DNA of 64,000 nucleotides from Polytrichum commune (lineage: Eukaryota > Streptophyta > Polytrichopsida > Polytrichales > Polytrichaceae): positions 50,376,440 through 50,440,439 of the forward strand of contig OX485807.1 of assembly GCA_950295325.1 (NCBI GenBank), given 5' to 3'. Of this stretch, positions 24,144 through 36,764 are shown in pieces. Position 1 is the first letter of the stretch, and each line of letters begins with the position of its first letter. The position numbers and the translations under genes are program-made. Below the pieces are notes generated by a model, which worked only from the letters and a program-made list of their open reading frames with translations, was not told where the DNA came from and did not search any database.

Positions 24144-25544
24144 TGGAGAGTTCGCAGGAGTGAGTGAATCCATGGAATCTGACAAATGCGATCATAAGAT
24201 GTTGAGAGGCTTCAATCTACAGAAGAGAAATGAGTTTCTTTTGTCATTGAATGTGCAATCTCTAACGTACTAACCCGAAACAAGGATGGCGCAAACATAT
24301 TTTTGGATATAATCAGTTATGGAATTTGGGTTTCTTTTAGGGGCTGCAATTCCGAGTTCTCAAACTTGAATTTTGTGGCTTTCAGAGTTCTCGGGAATGT
24401 GAACACGAGACCCCCAAAAGTGGTAGCGCCTCTTCCCAGGAGGGTCACAATTCCTTGGCCCACAAACGAGGTGAGAAATTCCCAACTTGGAAATTTCAGT
24501 GGTCACCTCATTCAAGCATTTCAAACTCCCTACATGATAAAGTGTGGTCATTAGTAGATTTTTTGTGGAGCTTTTTGTTGAGGTCTCAGGAGAAAATAAA
24601 AGCTTTTGTTGAAAATAGCAATTTTGATGAATAGGCTACATGTTATTATGATATATTCCCAATTGAAACTTCTATTACCTTGATGTAATATACCATGAAG
24701 GAATATTATGCAGGTTTGCCCTTGGGGTGGCAACTCCCATATTATATGGCCAGGCTTATGAACATTTATACAACATAAATTGAGCAATAACTTATGAATG
24801 TTTAGAATTCAAGAGAGTATTTGATTGACTAAAAAAAGAATTGAATTTCTATTTGAAGATGATATAGAATATTATATACAACTTAATAGGAGTAAAATAC
24901 AAAACTATTTACACATGTAGCAGAGAGGCAAGCCAAAAGATATTAGAAAATGCTTTTTTAATTATGATACGATATGTTATGAGATTATTTGATTTGCCAA
25001 GATGATTATCCATATTAATATTTTGAAGCAACCAAAAATTATATTTCATAAGGCATGGTTATATTGAACCTTTAAAGAAGTTCAATTGATAATGATTGGA
25101 GAATAAAACCCAAAATGCATAAGTTTCTTAAGCTTCCTTGAGTTGCCACCTTGGGGGTTTTACCATCCGATTTTTGAAGCCAAATATAGAGATGTGGAAA
25201 TTAACGTGAATCATAATATTGCAGAGAATGAAGGAATTCTCAAGAAGAAGAGATCTTGCGAAATATGCAAGTAGTGATAACATGGCCTGAGATGCTCGTT
25301 GGTTCAAGTAAGTGTATGGAAGCATGATGGAACCCAAAGCTTCCAAACCTAAGTGACTTTTCCATGCAAAAATATTGATTCGTTATTATAATTGGAATCT
25401 AAAATAAAGTTTTCTTCATTGCAGGAAGAGAAACTCCCCCCTCGGAAACACATCACGGATAAGATGGACTTATGCGACAATATTTGCAAACTATGCCATG
25501 CACCCATAGCCCTCTACTACCGTTACTTCAAATCCCGTGCTTGC
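24144..25544. other. Region without a supported gene
   Basis: AT-rich sequence between the Ulp1-like exons and segmental duplication copy B. Short open stretches near 24303-24554 have no recognisable motif. Nothing else seen. Confidence 0.4.
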
Positions 25545-26635
25545 TAATTGACAATCCCACAATGTGTTGTACCACTACAATTGCAGTATATCCTATGCGC
25601 ATGATGAGAGTAGACTTCATTTCCCTTTTTGATGTTGTATTTTGTTAGTGAGGAAGAGAAGTGGAAATCAATCCCTAAGTCTTGAAGGTTCAAGATCTGG
25701 TTTGGTTTGAGCACATAAAACACTTAAATTGGAGTGATTGGGTAAATCTCATTCTATATAAAGATATGTCATTATTATGTTGAACAAGCACCTCACAAAT
25801 TGACACACAATATTCAACAATAGTTCAAATGTACTAACCTTAACAAAATCATCCATTCTATGTCTTGCAGTCCCTAAATTAAGACAAATTTTCCCAAACA
25901 CAAAGGATTAAGTCAATGTAGCACAAAATCATATTTTATTGTGTTCTCATGTATGCAACCAAGATTTTTTTTGGTTCTCAAGGCATGTTGTGGGAATTAA
26001 AATTTCAAGCACAAGTAGAAAGTTGTACATTAGCTAGCTTATATTTGGAATTTTTTAGGTGTTAATTTCTCAAAATCATGGATAGTGATTCATGCATTGC
26101 ACAAGTGTGAATACAACTTGTAACGTATAGATGTTATGTTTAATGTGTCTTTAGCAACTTTGGTATTTGTTCCGGACAAGGAGAATAGATCCAATTAGGA
26201 CTTTCCTCTTAGCTACTTGAGAAAATAAATAGTAACGTAAGTGAATAAATGAATGAGAGTGGTACACTAACTCCCCTCTAGGCTTAGATTACTCTTACCA
26301 TCTCATTATATATCTTTCTTATTTATAGTTTGTCTAAGTACCACATTTAATTAGCTCAAGGCCTTAGCTTATCCAAGTTCTATAAGCAAATGTAGTCGAT
26401 ACTCTTTAGTAGCCTATAGACTATTATAGTGTTGTGATACATATTCAAATATATTTGGAATTGTTGCAACAATTGACCTTCACCGTTTTGACATTTGTAT
26501 GTTTGATTCTCATTGACTATTAACATTTGGGAATTAAGAAGAGATGAATTTTGAAATTGTTTAACCATAATAGAAAGAGAGCTACAATTGACACATGTAT
26601 GGTTTTTGACCAAGCGATTTGACTTTCTATACAAG

Positions 26636-27019
26636 ATTCAAGACTAGATTATGTCGACCAAGGAGATTCAATGTTGCTATGGGGTGAAAAATCCACCTAC
26701 ATGCTGAAGGATTGGAAGCATGTGAGTTTTGAAAGGGTTTAGGTAAATTTTGAGTTAGTATTTATGTGCCATTGACATTTCTAGAATACGGAAAGTGTTG
26801 AGTGTTGTTCATGTGATAAAGATAATAAGTTGAAATTGAAATTGTGGTCTAATTTTTTAGGGTACTCTGATTCCTGCATCATCATGGCAACCACTTTGTG
26901 ATGGAGTCGATAAACCTTGTGGTTGTTGGCATCAAGATTGTAAGGATGGTAAAGATGCCACACGCGTGGTGAAGGCTACATCAACAACTATTGTTATTTA
27001 TGATGTTTTTGACCTTAAG
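26636..27019 (+). pseudogene. Two exons of an unrecognised gene, duplicated copy B
   Basis: Counterpart of 13397-13790. Exon a' (about 26636-26721) encodes YVDQGDSMLLWGEKSTYML then KDWKH before a GTGAGT donor. Exon b' 26861-27019 encodes 53 aa ending TTIVIYDVFDLK before GTAAGA. It is two codons shorter than exon b but in frame. Both stay open. No downstream exons follow in this copy, so it is probably a fragment. Confidence 0.5.
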
Positions 27020-27506
27020 GTAAGAGTCATACATAGCTTCGAGGAATAATAGTTTTCTCTCTTTACACATTATTTTAGTACATACAATTTAGAATTTGGT
27101 CACCTCTGCAAAATATCCAGCATGGTAATCAAATGGTGGTGGAGGTATTTGTATTTCATTTCCTTTTGCCCATGATGTGACTTTGAAGGGTCGGGGAATT
27201 TAATGTGCTAGTAAATACAACATCCACTACATTGGTGTTGCTATTTAGTGTGGGTTTGAGAATATTGACATGCGTTGTATGTCACCACCAACAAATCATG
27301 ACAAACCACACAAGCCTACATAGACATTTGACAACTTCATTATATCTATAAGCGTATACATAATAATATTGAGTGTCACATAAATATATTTCCTATTGTA
27401 GTTGGAAATTATATTTTGATATATTGTTATTGCAGTTAATAATGTTACTAATTGTCATGGGGAATGTACATAAATGTCATTTAAGTTGAAATTTATATTT
27501 TGATAT

Positions 27507-27730
27507 AAGTGTGTGGAGCCAATTTTCTTTTATTTTTTGTTGAATATAGAAGTGTAATGAGAAAATAGTCTAAATACAGATAGATATATGTTTCTTATGT
27601 GTGAATGAAGGACTATAGGTATGGAGATTGGGAAAGGGCAGATTTGTGAGGACTATGGCCTGATAGGAGAAGTTACAACCATGGGTAGCACACATAAGGG
27701 GACTATAAGGAGAACACTCTCTCTCTCTCT

Positions 27731-27776
<46 letters not shown>

Positions 27777-29171
27777 TGTGTGTGTTTGTGTGTGTGTTTT
27801 CTTTGATGGTATGAATTTCAAAGGACTATAGTAGATTGAGTGAATTTACTTTGGAATTGCCGGGAGGGCAACTGTTGAAATCGTTTTGTTATTCTACAGA
27901 ACATTTGTTTTTTTGTGGAATATATGCTCTTCAATTGAATCCTGAATCTAGGAGAGTGGAGTCTATCTTCTTCATTATACACTGTCTTTGTGCTCCTTTA
28001 TTGTAGCGTGATTATTTCGGAATGAACATCGTAAGGAGTGGTTAACAGGACTGAATTAGGCTGAATATAGACTGATATAGTGAACCGCTCCAGTGTGTTG
28101 GAATTAACATATTAATAAGGGAGGAAACCCCATTTGAACTCTGTGAAAGAAATGAGGATATTATCCAGAATCTGCTCAAGTAATAACCATTATCTTACCG
28201 TATATGTAGTCATCTCTCGGGTGTTAACTCATGATTTGAATAGAGAAAAGTTGGAGAGCGTCGGTGCCATTACACCCTCCTTGCCGATCGGGTGCAATTG
28301 GTAGCAATTACTCCTATTATGTAACTCTGTAACGTCCCTGGGTCGGTCAAGTTTCCTCTGAGTCTTTCTTCACTCCATAATCTGATGGGATTAGATTTAC
28401 TTTGTAAGGGTTGAGGATATCGTCTTTGAGTAAATCATGAGTTCCTACCTTAGGCAATGTGAACGTCCCAGTGAGATCAATCCATGGGAACCTTGAGGGA
28501 TTATTGTCTTCCTTGCTTCGCACCAGTAGAGGTGAATGCGTACGACTTTTTGACTGAATTAAGGAAAGTGCTGAAAGGACACGGGGTTGTGGATCTTTAA
28601 CTTATATGAGGAGACTGCATTGATGTTCCAACAGCAATGGGAGATGAACAGTTGCATCCAATGCTTCGCAGGTTTATGATTGTCTTTACTGTTTCTGAGA
28701 TATAATATGATTAAAGAAGGGCCAGCCAAATGAAATCCAGTGAATTATATTGATAATGCAAGAGTAAATTAGATTCATTTACATTAAGTGGAGACCATTG
28801 AAAAAATCAAAGTGCCCTTGGCTTTGATAAAGAGACTGATGAGGATCTTTTAAGCAAGTCAATGGACTATGGTTGTGCCTATGCTTGTGCACCACACTTG
28901 GTCCAAATTAAAATGAACTCACTGCCAGACTATTGACTGGGAACCTAGAGTGAGGCGAGAGACTAACACGTTTGTATGTACTGATTTGGAGAGCTTTTAC
29001 TTTTTATTCATAATCCAATTGTTAATCCCAGCCCGAAATGAAATGTCATAACTTGGTAATTCCCCTAATAAACCTTATCTGTGACAACTAGACGTGGTAC
29101 AAGTCACCTTTTAAGTCTACCCTGATTGTTTCCTTGGGTTTGTTTGTAACGAAAAAACTAACTACAAAGTG
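27507..29171. mobile_element. Solo LTR with 5-bp target duplication
   Basis: The LTR is 27512-29166 (1,655 bp), begins TGTGGAGCC and ends CTAACTACA, so it has the TG...CA ends of LTR retrotransposons. It is flanked by AAGTG at 27507-27511 and 29167-29171. Segmental duplication copy A shows the uninterrupted site (GATAAGTACATACTTTG near 14435-14451), so the insertion post-dates the duplication. No internal gag/pol region is present; it is the product of LTR-LTR recombination. A CT/GT microsatellite lies within it. Confidence 0.88.
27716..27800. repeat. (CT)n(GT)n microsatellite
   Basis: A short CT run followed by about 65 bp of GT with a few TTGT interruptions, inside the solo LTR. Open frames across it are compositional artefacts. 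Confidence 0.97.
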
Positions 29172-31222
29172 TATACTTTGATAGTGCGGTAGTTTCTAAA
29201 TGATGCTATTAATTCCTATGAGGCATACCAAAATAGGTTGTTAAGCCCAAAATTCAACCTTGACATGTGGCAATCCATAAGAGTATGTTAGCGAATATGT
29301 TGTCCTCGTTCTTTAATTTCTTTTTGACACCATTCATAGATCAATGCCACAATTTTGAATTTTTAAATGTCATAAGAATGCAAACTAGAACTATATAATT
29401 GTACTTACAATATCTTCAATCAATCTTGAAATCCTTACAATATCTTGAAAATATAATAAATGTTACTTGCACTATCTTGATGAAAATCCACATGTTGGAA
29501 TTATTGGAACAATAGTATTTGACTTTCTACATGTCTAGAGGAACCTATGTGGTATGAACCGCTCCCCTCCTCTCAACTTCTTTACATCTTAGGTTAGTTC
29601 CATTCGCAAATAATAAATATGACACGATGTGTGTATGTGTTGTATCTAAAGTGGGGTGTTGTTGTAAATCAATTCAAAATTTTAGTGCAATCCCTCTTAC
29701 ATGGAACTTTACACGTTACACCATAGTGTAGTGTGATGGTGGGATTGGTCAAAATCAAATCCCGTACCAATTTTCATAGGAAGTTTACTTTCCTTGAAGA
29801 CCTAGATGAATAGGTTTGGAACTTCTAATTCTTTATGTATAAACGTGGTTTAACAAAATTTCGATGAAAACATAATTCATGGTCTATACAAACAAATAAA
29901 CAAATAAAGAATAGACCATAAACTTTGTGTACTACTACATAGGAGGTGATCCTAAGATTCTTTAAAATCAATAAATTGTTCTTGAATAGGTTCCATGGAG
30001 AATGACATTTGTAGGTTATACAATAAAAAAAATTCATGCATTTCAACTTTGATTAAACTTAAGGGTCTAGAAGTAGTTTTAGATTCACCCACTTTTGGTT
30101 ATCAAAGAATACAAAAAGATGAAGGTGGACAATAATGTGTATATATTATATTAGCCCAAATATATAACAAAAATGTAAAATCATTGGTTCACAAACATCT
30201 GAAATTGATTTTTACATCGATGCATTAAGTGTTGCAAGGTGTTGGTTCAAGTCAAGTCTAAATTTGATATTGAAATTTGAACTATCTTTTATTATTGATT
30301 TTGCTAATCTCATTGTTTCCATTGGACCATACATATGTGTACATGGATACAAATGACCCTTGTTCAAATACATAGTACATCTATATGATAACCCGTATCA
30401 AATGTCATATTAGTTTTGAATTAATTTCAATTTGGGCTTACACAAAGTAAAAAACTCACTTGAATATTTACAGGGGGTTGGATGAAACATAACATGTAAA
30501 ACACAAAATGACTAGTACAACCTTTATCATAAACAACAAATCAAATGAGAGAATTGTTTTATTATATTGTAATGGTCAATGTGATGTAAATTGTGAACTA
30601 TTTCAAATTTACATCTACCTTGTGATGTTCAAAGTGCATATTTAATGCATTGAACTTACAAGGAGTGGAAGAAATCTTCTTTAGTTTCAGGTGTTGGTGT
30701 TATGAATATGTATAAAATTGTGCTTATATATATTTTACATAAATTAAGGTAGTATCTTCATTAATTGGATTGTTAAGTGTTTTCATTCCTTGGATGTTGT
30801 TATTAAATGTAACTTATATATATGAATTGAGGGGTTGTCTAAACTCAACTGTTAGTACATTATCAAAAAATATTTTTGGAATTGGTGTTAAGATGACATC
30901 AATATGCTTGAACATTACTCTAGTTGAAACATCAACGTGGAGGATTTCATAATATGGCATTTGGATTCAATACATTGGTCTTCCATCAATGATTTTAGTT
31001 GTGATATAGAATTTACATCCAAATATAGAAGTAATTGTTTGATAGTCACATAACTTATAGGTTAAAGTAGCTCTACGCCAAATTTTAATGTTCAAACCAA
31101 TAGAGTCCATATTGAAAACAAACTCTTGATTGACATGGACATTTTAAAATATTGATTCATTTTGTATTGAAGATTTATGTGGAATGCATTGAACAAGTTT
31201 AGCTAGGAACACCGGTTTCGTT

Positions 31223-31250
31223 AAAAGTGCACATAAGCATGTGCACTTTT
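31223..31250. repeat. Perfect hairpin, 12-bp arms and AAGC loop
   Basis: AAAAGTGCACAT and ATGTGCACTTTT are exact reverse complements separated by AAGC. It lies just beyond the right edge of segmental duplication copy B. Could be a transcript hairpin, a transposon end or a breakpoint palindrome. Confidence 0.85.
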
Positions 31251-31744
31251 TTGGGGGATTATTTTTTAATATTTTATTCTCAACTTTTGGAATGATTGCG
31301 CAATAAATTCGTACTTTGATACAAATACTTTCAAATATTATTAGTTTCAAATAATTCCAAGACAAGGCTTATACACTATATGACCATCATATTTATATTG
31401 TGTTTCACTTTTTTAGTAAAAAAATTTAAATTATGAAATAAATCAAAAGAATAAAACACATCCATTTGTGCATAGCTTAAAATACATTATTTATAAACTT
31501 AATGAAAAGTACGACACATACACCTCACCCTTGGACCAAACACATGAAAATAAATTGAAACTAAATGACACAACACTTGCTTCACCATAGAAGTAATAAT
31601 ATTGAAGTAGATGGTTCCAAAACAAATAACGACATACTTGTGTCATCTTATATTGAAATATCAATATATAATATAACAAATATTTTTCTTTCCAAACTAT
31701 ATATATATCTATATAATAAAATATAAATCTGAACTAAAATAATT

Positions 31745-32140
31745 TTAACCATCCAAAGAGTCTAAACCTAAACCTAAAGAAAACACATTTTTTCGTACAT
31801 CTGGATGTACCAATGCATATTCTTCAAACTCTGTTGCTCCAAGTATACTAGCATTTACTTCAAGTTCTTCATCATGATTGTGTCCAAAACTTCGTTCAAC
31901 ATATTTGTATTTAACAAGATCTTGTATATAGGCATGAATAACAATTTTTTGAACAATTTTTTCTTTGGACCATGCTTTAGAACACCATACTTTGTTCTCC
32001 ATCCACAAATAAGTAGAAATATTTAGGAGCACATGCTTGTCATCGCGTGTGAGAAACAATCCATAATCCTTAAAAGCATTCGAAGGATTCAAATGTTTAT
32101 TCGGGGGGCCCCTGGAAGGCCCACCCCCCTTGTTCCGCAT
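31745..32140 (-). CDS. Hypothetical 131-aa protein
   Basis: Minus-strand ATG frame of 131 aa in AT-rich surroundings. The N-terminus is MRNKGGGPSRGPPNK; the rest is mixed-polarity with a basic Lys-rich stretch (SKEKIVQKIVIHAY) and an acidic tail. I recognise no family. No paralogue is present in the window to test whether the frame is conserved. It could be a fragment of a transposon gene. Confidence 0.3.
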   Translation of the reverse strand: MRNKGGGPSRGPPNKHLNPSNAFKDYGLFLTRDDKHVLLNISTYLWMENKVWCSKAWSKEKIVQKIVIHAYIQDLVKYKYVERSFGHNHDEELEVNASILGATEFEEYALVHPDVRKNVFSLGLGLDSLDG

Positions 32141-32199
32141 GATATCACCTCCAACCTCACTTCATTCAAGCACACATAAACCATTTAAAAGACATAAAA

Positions 32200-33200
32200 A
32201 TATCCTCTAAACACATTACGTTTTAAGCAATCACAACAAAAATTGATTTTCTCACTAAAGATGAAGCATGTGTGTCGCGCACCTCTCCATGAGGAGTGCC
32301 CGAAACACCATGGGCACAAGGGGGACCCCGGAGTGACACCCGGGACTTGTGGCGCCGTTGGTGAGAGGGCCCAAGTGATCCTAGTGTGGGTGAGGGCCCC
32401 AGGCGTTGGGAACGCCTCCCACCCACGGAGACTAGGAGGCATGAGGGTAAGGCCATGAGCTATGCGTAGCTCATGGCGTGGTGATTCTAGAATGCTCAAG
32501 ATAACCTCAATCAGAGGTGTGAGCTAGGAGTTATGGCCATTTGAGTGGGGCGCTGTCCCGGGACAGCGCCCTGGTACAGCAGTGCCTGGGAGTGATTCCC
32601 GGGACTGTCAAGGTTCAAACAAGAATAACTTCCTCAAGACTTGCCCGATTGGGGCAAGTGAGGAGTCCATCGGCATTAACGTGAAGCGTAGATGAAGATG
32701 GAGTGGTTGCTTTGTTAGTATCAGACATCATACAAGGAAGTTATGATGGTCTGAAGCTGCTGGGGGCTTCTAGGCCCAGCGGCTAAAGGAAAATGTCCAC
32801 TTGGCCCCAACTCTTGGTAGAGAGACAAGAGGTTGGATGACGGTGAGGTAGGGGCCCCGCATGAAGTCCTAGAGGCTTATATGGGTGAGGTGGTGTGGCC
32901 TCACCCACCCGAGGCCGAACGGCACGGCCTCCATGGGCATTGGCCCAATGTGAGGCCATAGTTGCCTAGTATGGTTCGGGTTGTTGTAGTGTTGCTCCGG
33001 CAACGCGATGATCAACGTGGGATTGGATTTCCATGGATGGAAGTCCACATCTAGGAATGGGTTACCGATTAAGATATGAGTCCCGAAACCAAAGTAGGAG
33101 GGTTGGTTCCCTCCTACGAACTATATGGTCCGGGGTAGGAGGAGCTAACCATTAGCATGGCGGAATGCGAATGGTTAGCGCTCGTAACCTTTGCTAGAAA
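32200..33200. other. GC-richer non-coding block with palindromes
   Basis: About 1 kb with distinctly higher GC than its AT-rich flanks. It holds a perfect 24-bp palindrome (32548-32571) and smaller inverted motifs such as GTAGGAGGGTTGGTTCCCTCCTAC at about 33093-33116 read in two arms. Short open frames overlap on both strands and look like composition effects. It could be an LTR or other transposon piece; no TG...CA ends or duplication were found. Confidence 0.4.
32548..32571. repeat. 24-bp perfect palindrome
   Basis: GGGCGCTGTCCC is followed directly by its exact reverse complement, GGGACAGCGCCC, with no loop. A partial echo (CCCGGGACTGTC) lies at about 32599-32610. Confidence 0.9.
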
Positions 33201-33224
33201 GTAAAATTGGCAAGATTTTTAAGG

Positions 33225-33845
33225 GGATTAGCAAGGGTTGCGACAATGTGCCTCACCTCTAAGCACAACCTTAAGGAGAAATTCAGATTTCTAAAGGATG
33301 TGAGGCATGTGCCCCACCCCGAAAAAATAAATTCAAAACATATAATTTTGTTTCATAAGGGTGAGGCATGTGCCTCACATCTAAACATAACATTAGGGAG
33401 AAATTCTTATTTCTCAAGAAGGGTGAACCATGTGCCTCACCCTAAAAAACAAATTCAAAATATAGAATTTTGTTTCATAAGGATGAGGCATGTGCCTCAC
33501 CTCTAAGCACAAGCTTTAGGAGAAATTCAGATTTTTCAAAGAGGGTGAGGCATGTGTCTCACCCGAAAAAAACAAATTCAAAACATAGAATTTTGTTTCA
33601 TAAGGGTGAGGCATGTGCCTCACCTCTAAGCACAAGCTTAAGGAGAAATTCAGATTTTTCAAAGAGGGTGAGGCATGTGTCTCACCCGAAAAAAACAAAT
33701 TCAAACATATAATTTTGTTTCATAAGGGTGAGGCATGTGCGTCACCTCTAAGCACATGCTTAAGAAGAAATTCAGATTTCTCAAAGAGGGTGAGGCATGT
33801 GCCTCATCCCCAAAAAAACAAATTCAAAACATTTGCCTCATCTTG
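33225..33845. repeat. 122-bp tandem repeat, about five copies
   Basis: Units are anchored by TGTGCCTCAC-type motifs at 33247, 33370, 33491, 33614 and 33736 (spacing 121-123 bp). Each unit holds two short palindromes of the form GTGAGGCA-TG-TGCCTCAC about 60 bp apart, plus AGAAATTCAGATTT and AAACAAATTCAAAACATA blocks. Frames across the array are open by repetition only. Confidence 0.88.
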
Positions 33846-33849
33846 AAAG

Positions 33850-34640
33850 GAAAAGAAGTGATACAATATTTTGTAATCAATAATGAAGAAAACAAAATTC
33901 AATAATACGGATAAGTAATACCGATTTTGAAGGGTTATATAAAGGTAAACATCATATATTCCAGAGTTTGAAAAATGAGGATGAGGCATTTATTACGAAA
34001 ATTTCATAGTACGAATTACATGTACTAAGTATACTGTAATCTTTTGTAATAATTAATAAATTGTGTTGTTTTGAAAAACGAATCAGAGTTAGATCTGAAT
34101 CCCAAAAAATTGAAGAGTTAAACAATTATATGAATGGAGTGTTGAATTGAAGTACATTCTAAATAAAGTTGAAAATAAGCGTAAAATATATAAAATACGA
34201 TGGTATTTGAATATTGAATAAGAGTTGGTGTTGAAGCGCTTGTGACATGCCAATGTTTGGGACTAACCTTGATGAGCCGAAGTGGGTGGCCAAATATGGC
34301 CAGAGCTAGATGCCATCTCTTTGAACTAGGCCCCACCACCATTACCCAAGGCGAAAACATAGTGAACTATACTATAGCATGTGGTTTTTTCTTTTAAGAT
34401 TACTTAATCCTATAATTATTGTTAAAGACCCCATATTAGTGTAGATGGACCCATTTATGGGGATCATGATTTTACTAGACTCCATTTACAACGGTGGCGA
34501 TGGTGGGGACCCAACTCAAAGAGGGGTAAAATTGAACCAAACCTCAAGTCATGGGCTTTTAGAATTCATGAGAGGCATATTGCCCGAAGGTCTCTGACAT
34601 GTATTCATGAAAATTGCTCACCGATGATGGGCATGCATGT
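33850..34640. other. AT-rich interval, nothing recognised
   Basis: No gene, repeat or transposon end could be supported here. Confidence 0.4.
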
Positions 34641-34647
34641 CTAAGTT

Positions 34648-35218
34648 AGGGGTTGCTTACATCATGGACCATGAAGTTGCGGCATGTCAGAGGGCATTAT
34701 TCCATGGTCACACATCATGGTCTGATTTATAAAAAAATGTAGTTTTAAAGCCTTTGGACCCCCTGACTAGGTGTAAACCGAACATGGACCAAGAGAAGTG
34801 AATATGCACCAAATATGGATGTGTTGATTTTTTTAAATATATGTCCAAAGAGGACAATTTTGGAATTTTTCTTCATGTTTAACCTTCTCTCATTGTTCTT
34901 CTATTCTTTCCGCATAACTATAGAAAGGTTTGGCCAAAAAAACAATAAAAATATTTTAAAACGGTGTTTCTTTTAAATGGTCCCATAACATTTGCAGCAA
35001 GAGAACCTCTTTTGTCTCTCCCACCGCAAAACCTATTGGACCATGACAAGGGTAATGTAGGCCTTAAAATAGGCCTTTTCGGGACCTCAAGTTCCATGGT
35101 CAGTCTTACATTATTAAATTGATGTAAACCAAAGTTGTCACAGGACGAGCTCAATGGCCAATCACATAGTTTAGAGAAGCAATGGACAACTTCATGGTCC
35201 ATAATGTAAACATGCCCT
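34648..35218. mobile_element. 571-bp MITE-like element with AGGG ends
   Basis: Left end from 34648 and reverse complement of the right end share about 27 of 32 bases, including an exact ATGGACCATGAAGTTG. Both halves align with the element at 21242-22750, which has the same GTAAACC-rich interior blocks. Non-coding. Confidence 0.75.
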
Positions 35219-36424
35219 TAGGCCCAGAGGCATTTGGATGGTCTAACCCCTAATGTTATTTGAGACCAAATTGTGGTCTCGATCTTGAGGATATTACAAT
35301 TGGTGGCACACGCTTGGAGGCCCTTTTTGAAAGGAAAATACACTTTTAAGAATTGTGCAAGGTTTGGAAAGCGGGTTTGGGATTACCATAAGTCTAGTTT
35401 TGGTTCTTTAATGAGCTCATAGCCAACCTCCCAACTGGTGAACGGGTTTTCCAACGGTTTCGTATATGCATGAAAAGTATTGACTTTTAGTCTTTAAATT
35501 GTGTTTATCTCCAAAGAAGAGTTCTTGGGAATATTTTTCTCTATTCAATATGATACAAAGTTTAAATTATCAAAATAGTAAATTTCATTGAACTAAACTT
35601 AAACAATTCATAAGAAATGACAATTGCATCATTAAATTTCAAAAATTGTATGTGTATTGTCAGGATGATTACATATACACAATAATTAAGTTAGAAACAA
35701 AACATCAGATTTGATGAGCCCAATGACAAGTTGTCAATTTCATTAACAAATGTTGTTCACACTATATACACACGATCATCTTCTGTTATGTGTTTTAAAC
35801 TATGCCATAAGTGTCATAAGATGAGCACATATATAGAATATCCATGCAAACCAATGTCATGTTCAATTTATAAAGTAATTCATTTCTTTTTTATGCTTTA
35901 ATAATGCTTACATGAAGCTTATGACCTTATAGAGAGGGTCCAATTGTACATTGTGGTCTTTGACTTTGTGTCAACAATTGTGCTTCATCGGTGTTTCATA
36001 AAGCAAGCTTGCAAATCTCACTTTAATACCCAATCTTGAAACACACACAAAACCTTGGGGATAATAAGGGTTAAGGTGTATTCTGGGTATGGGATCAGGA
36101 GGTGTGCACATGTGTTGCTTTCGGGTGGGGCGTTGGTTAAGTATAGATAATAGCACCCTCTACCTTACGTTATTACTCCTGTCGTTTACTCAAACTGCAT
36201 GTACTCATTCAGTGATTTGCCACCTTGTGAGTTTAATCTTTTTTATTCTTCAATGGAAAATGCTTCCTTGAGTTGATTAAAGCAAACAAACAAAAACAAA
36301 AACAACTATACAAGGTGCTTCACTCATTGTTTAACTGGATGATGCTTTTGCGATGGCCACATGTAAAAGGTATGGAAGGAGAGGGTAACTTACATGGAGA
36401 ACAATAGGTTGCTAGTCAATAGTG
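35219..36424. other. AT-rich interval, nothing recognised
   Basis: About 1.2 kb between two MITE-like elements. No gene supported. Confidence 0.4.
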
Positions 36425-36764
36425 AGGGCCGGTTCACGTGGGATCACAAGTCCCAAGTCACTTGAGGTCAATCCGTGTAATCTCAACTCTTAAGAGCATG
36501 GAAGTTGGGACTTACCACTTCACATGTGGTCCGAAGTCGCAAGTCCTAACTATGACATGAATGCCTACATGACAACAATTTTTGGAGCTGAAGCGCGGGA
36601 CTTGTGTTGCGAGTTGGGTCGAGCAAAAAGTTAGACCCAACTCTCAACCCAAGTCCCCCGATCCGACTTCAATGATAATTAAGCATATTTAAGTGGTTAC
36701 TCAAGGCTCACAAGTTGGGACTATGCCTCCATGTTGGGACTTGGGACCCGTGTGAACATGCCCT
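36425..36764. mobile_element. 340-bp MITE-like element with AGGGC ends
   Basis: The left end AGGGCCGGTTCACGTGGGAT and the inward-read right end AGGGCATGTTCACACGGGT are inverted repeats, each followed by CCCAAGTC. The interior carries more ACTTGGGACT/AAGTCCCAAG motifs on both strands. Same terminal style (AGGGCNNGTTYACA) as 21242-22750 and 34648-35218, different interior. Confidence 0.7.

Larger units (their letters stand above)
25545..31208 (+). repeat. Segmental duplication, copy B
   Basis: Homologous to 12270-16885 in the same orientation, with scattered substitutions and indels. Relative to copy A it carries a solo LTR (27512-29166) and lacks the WD40-type exons found to the right of copy A, because homology ends near 31208. 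The 13-kb spacing and matching orientation suggest a local segmental duplication. Confidence 0.85.

Noticed and set aside
27570-27821. Frames made of repeated Thr-His or Cys-Val codons
   Set aside because: Direct translation of the GT microsatellite in the solo LTR.
32223-32499. Overlapping 71-104-codon frames on both strands in the GC-rich block
   Set aside because: Mutually overlapping, without recognisable motifs; explained by local composition.
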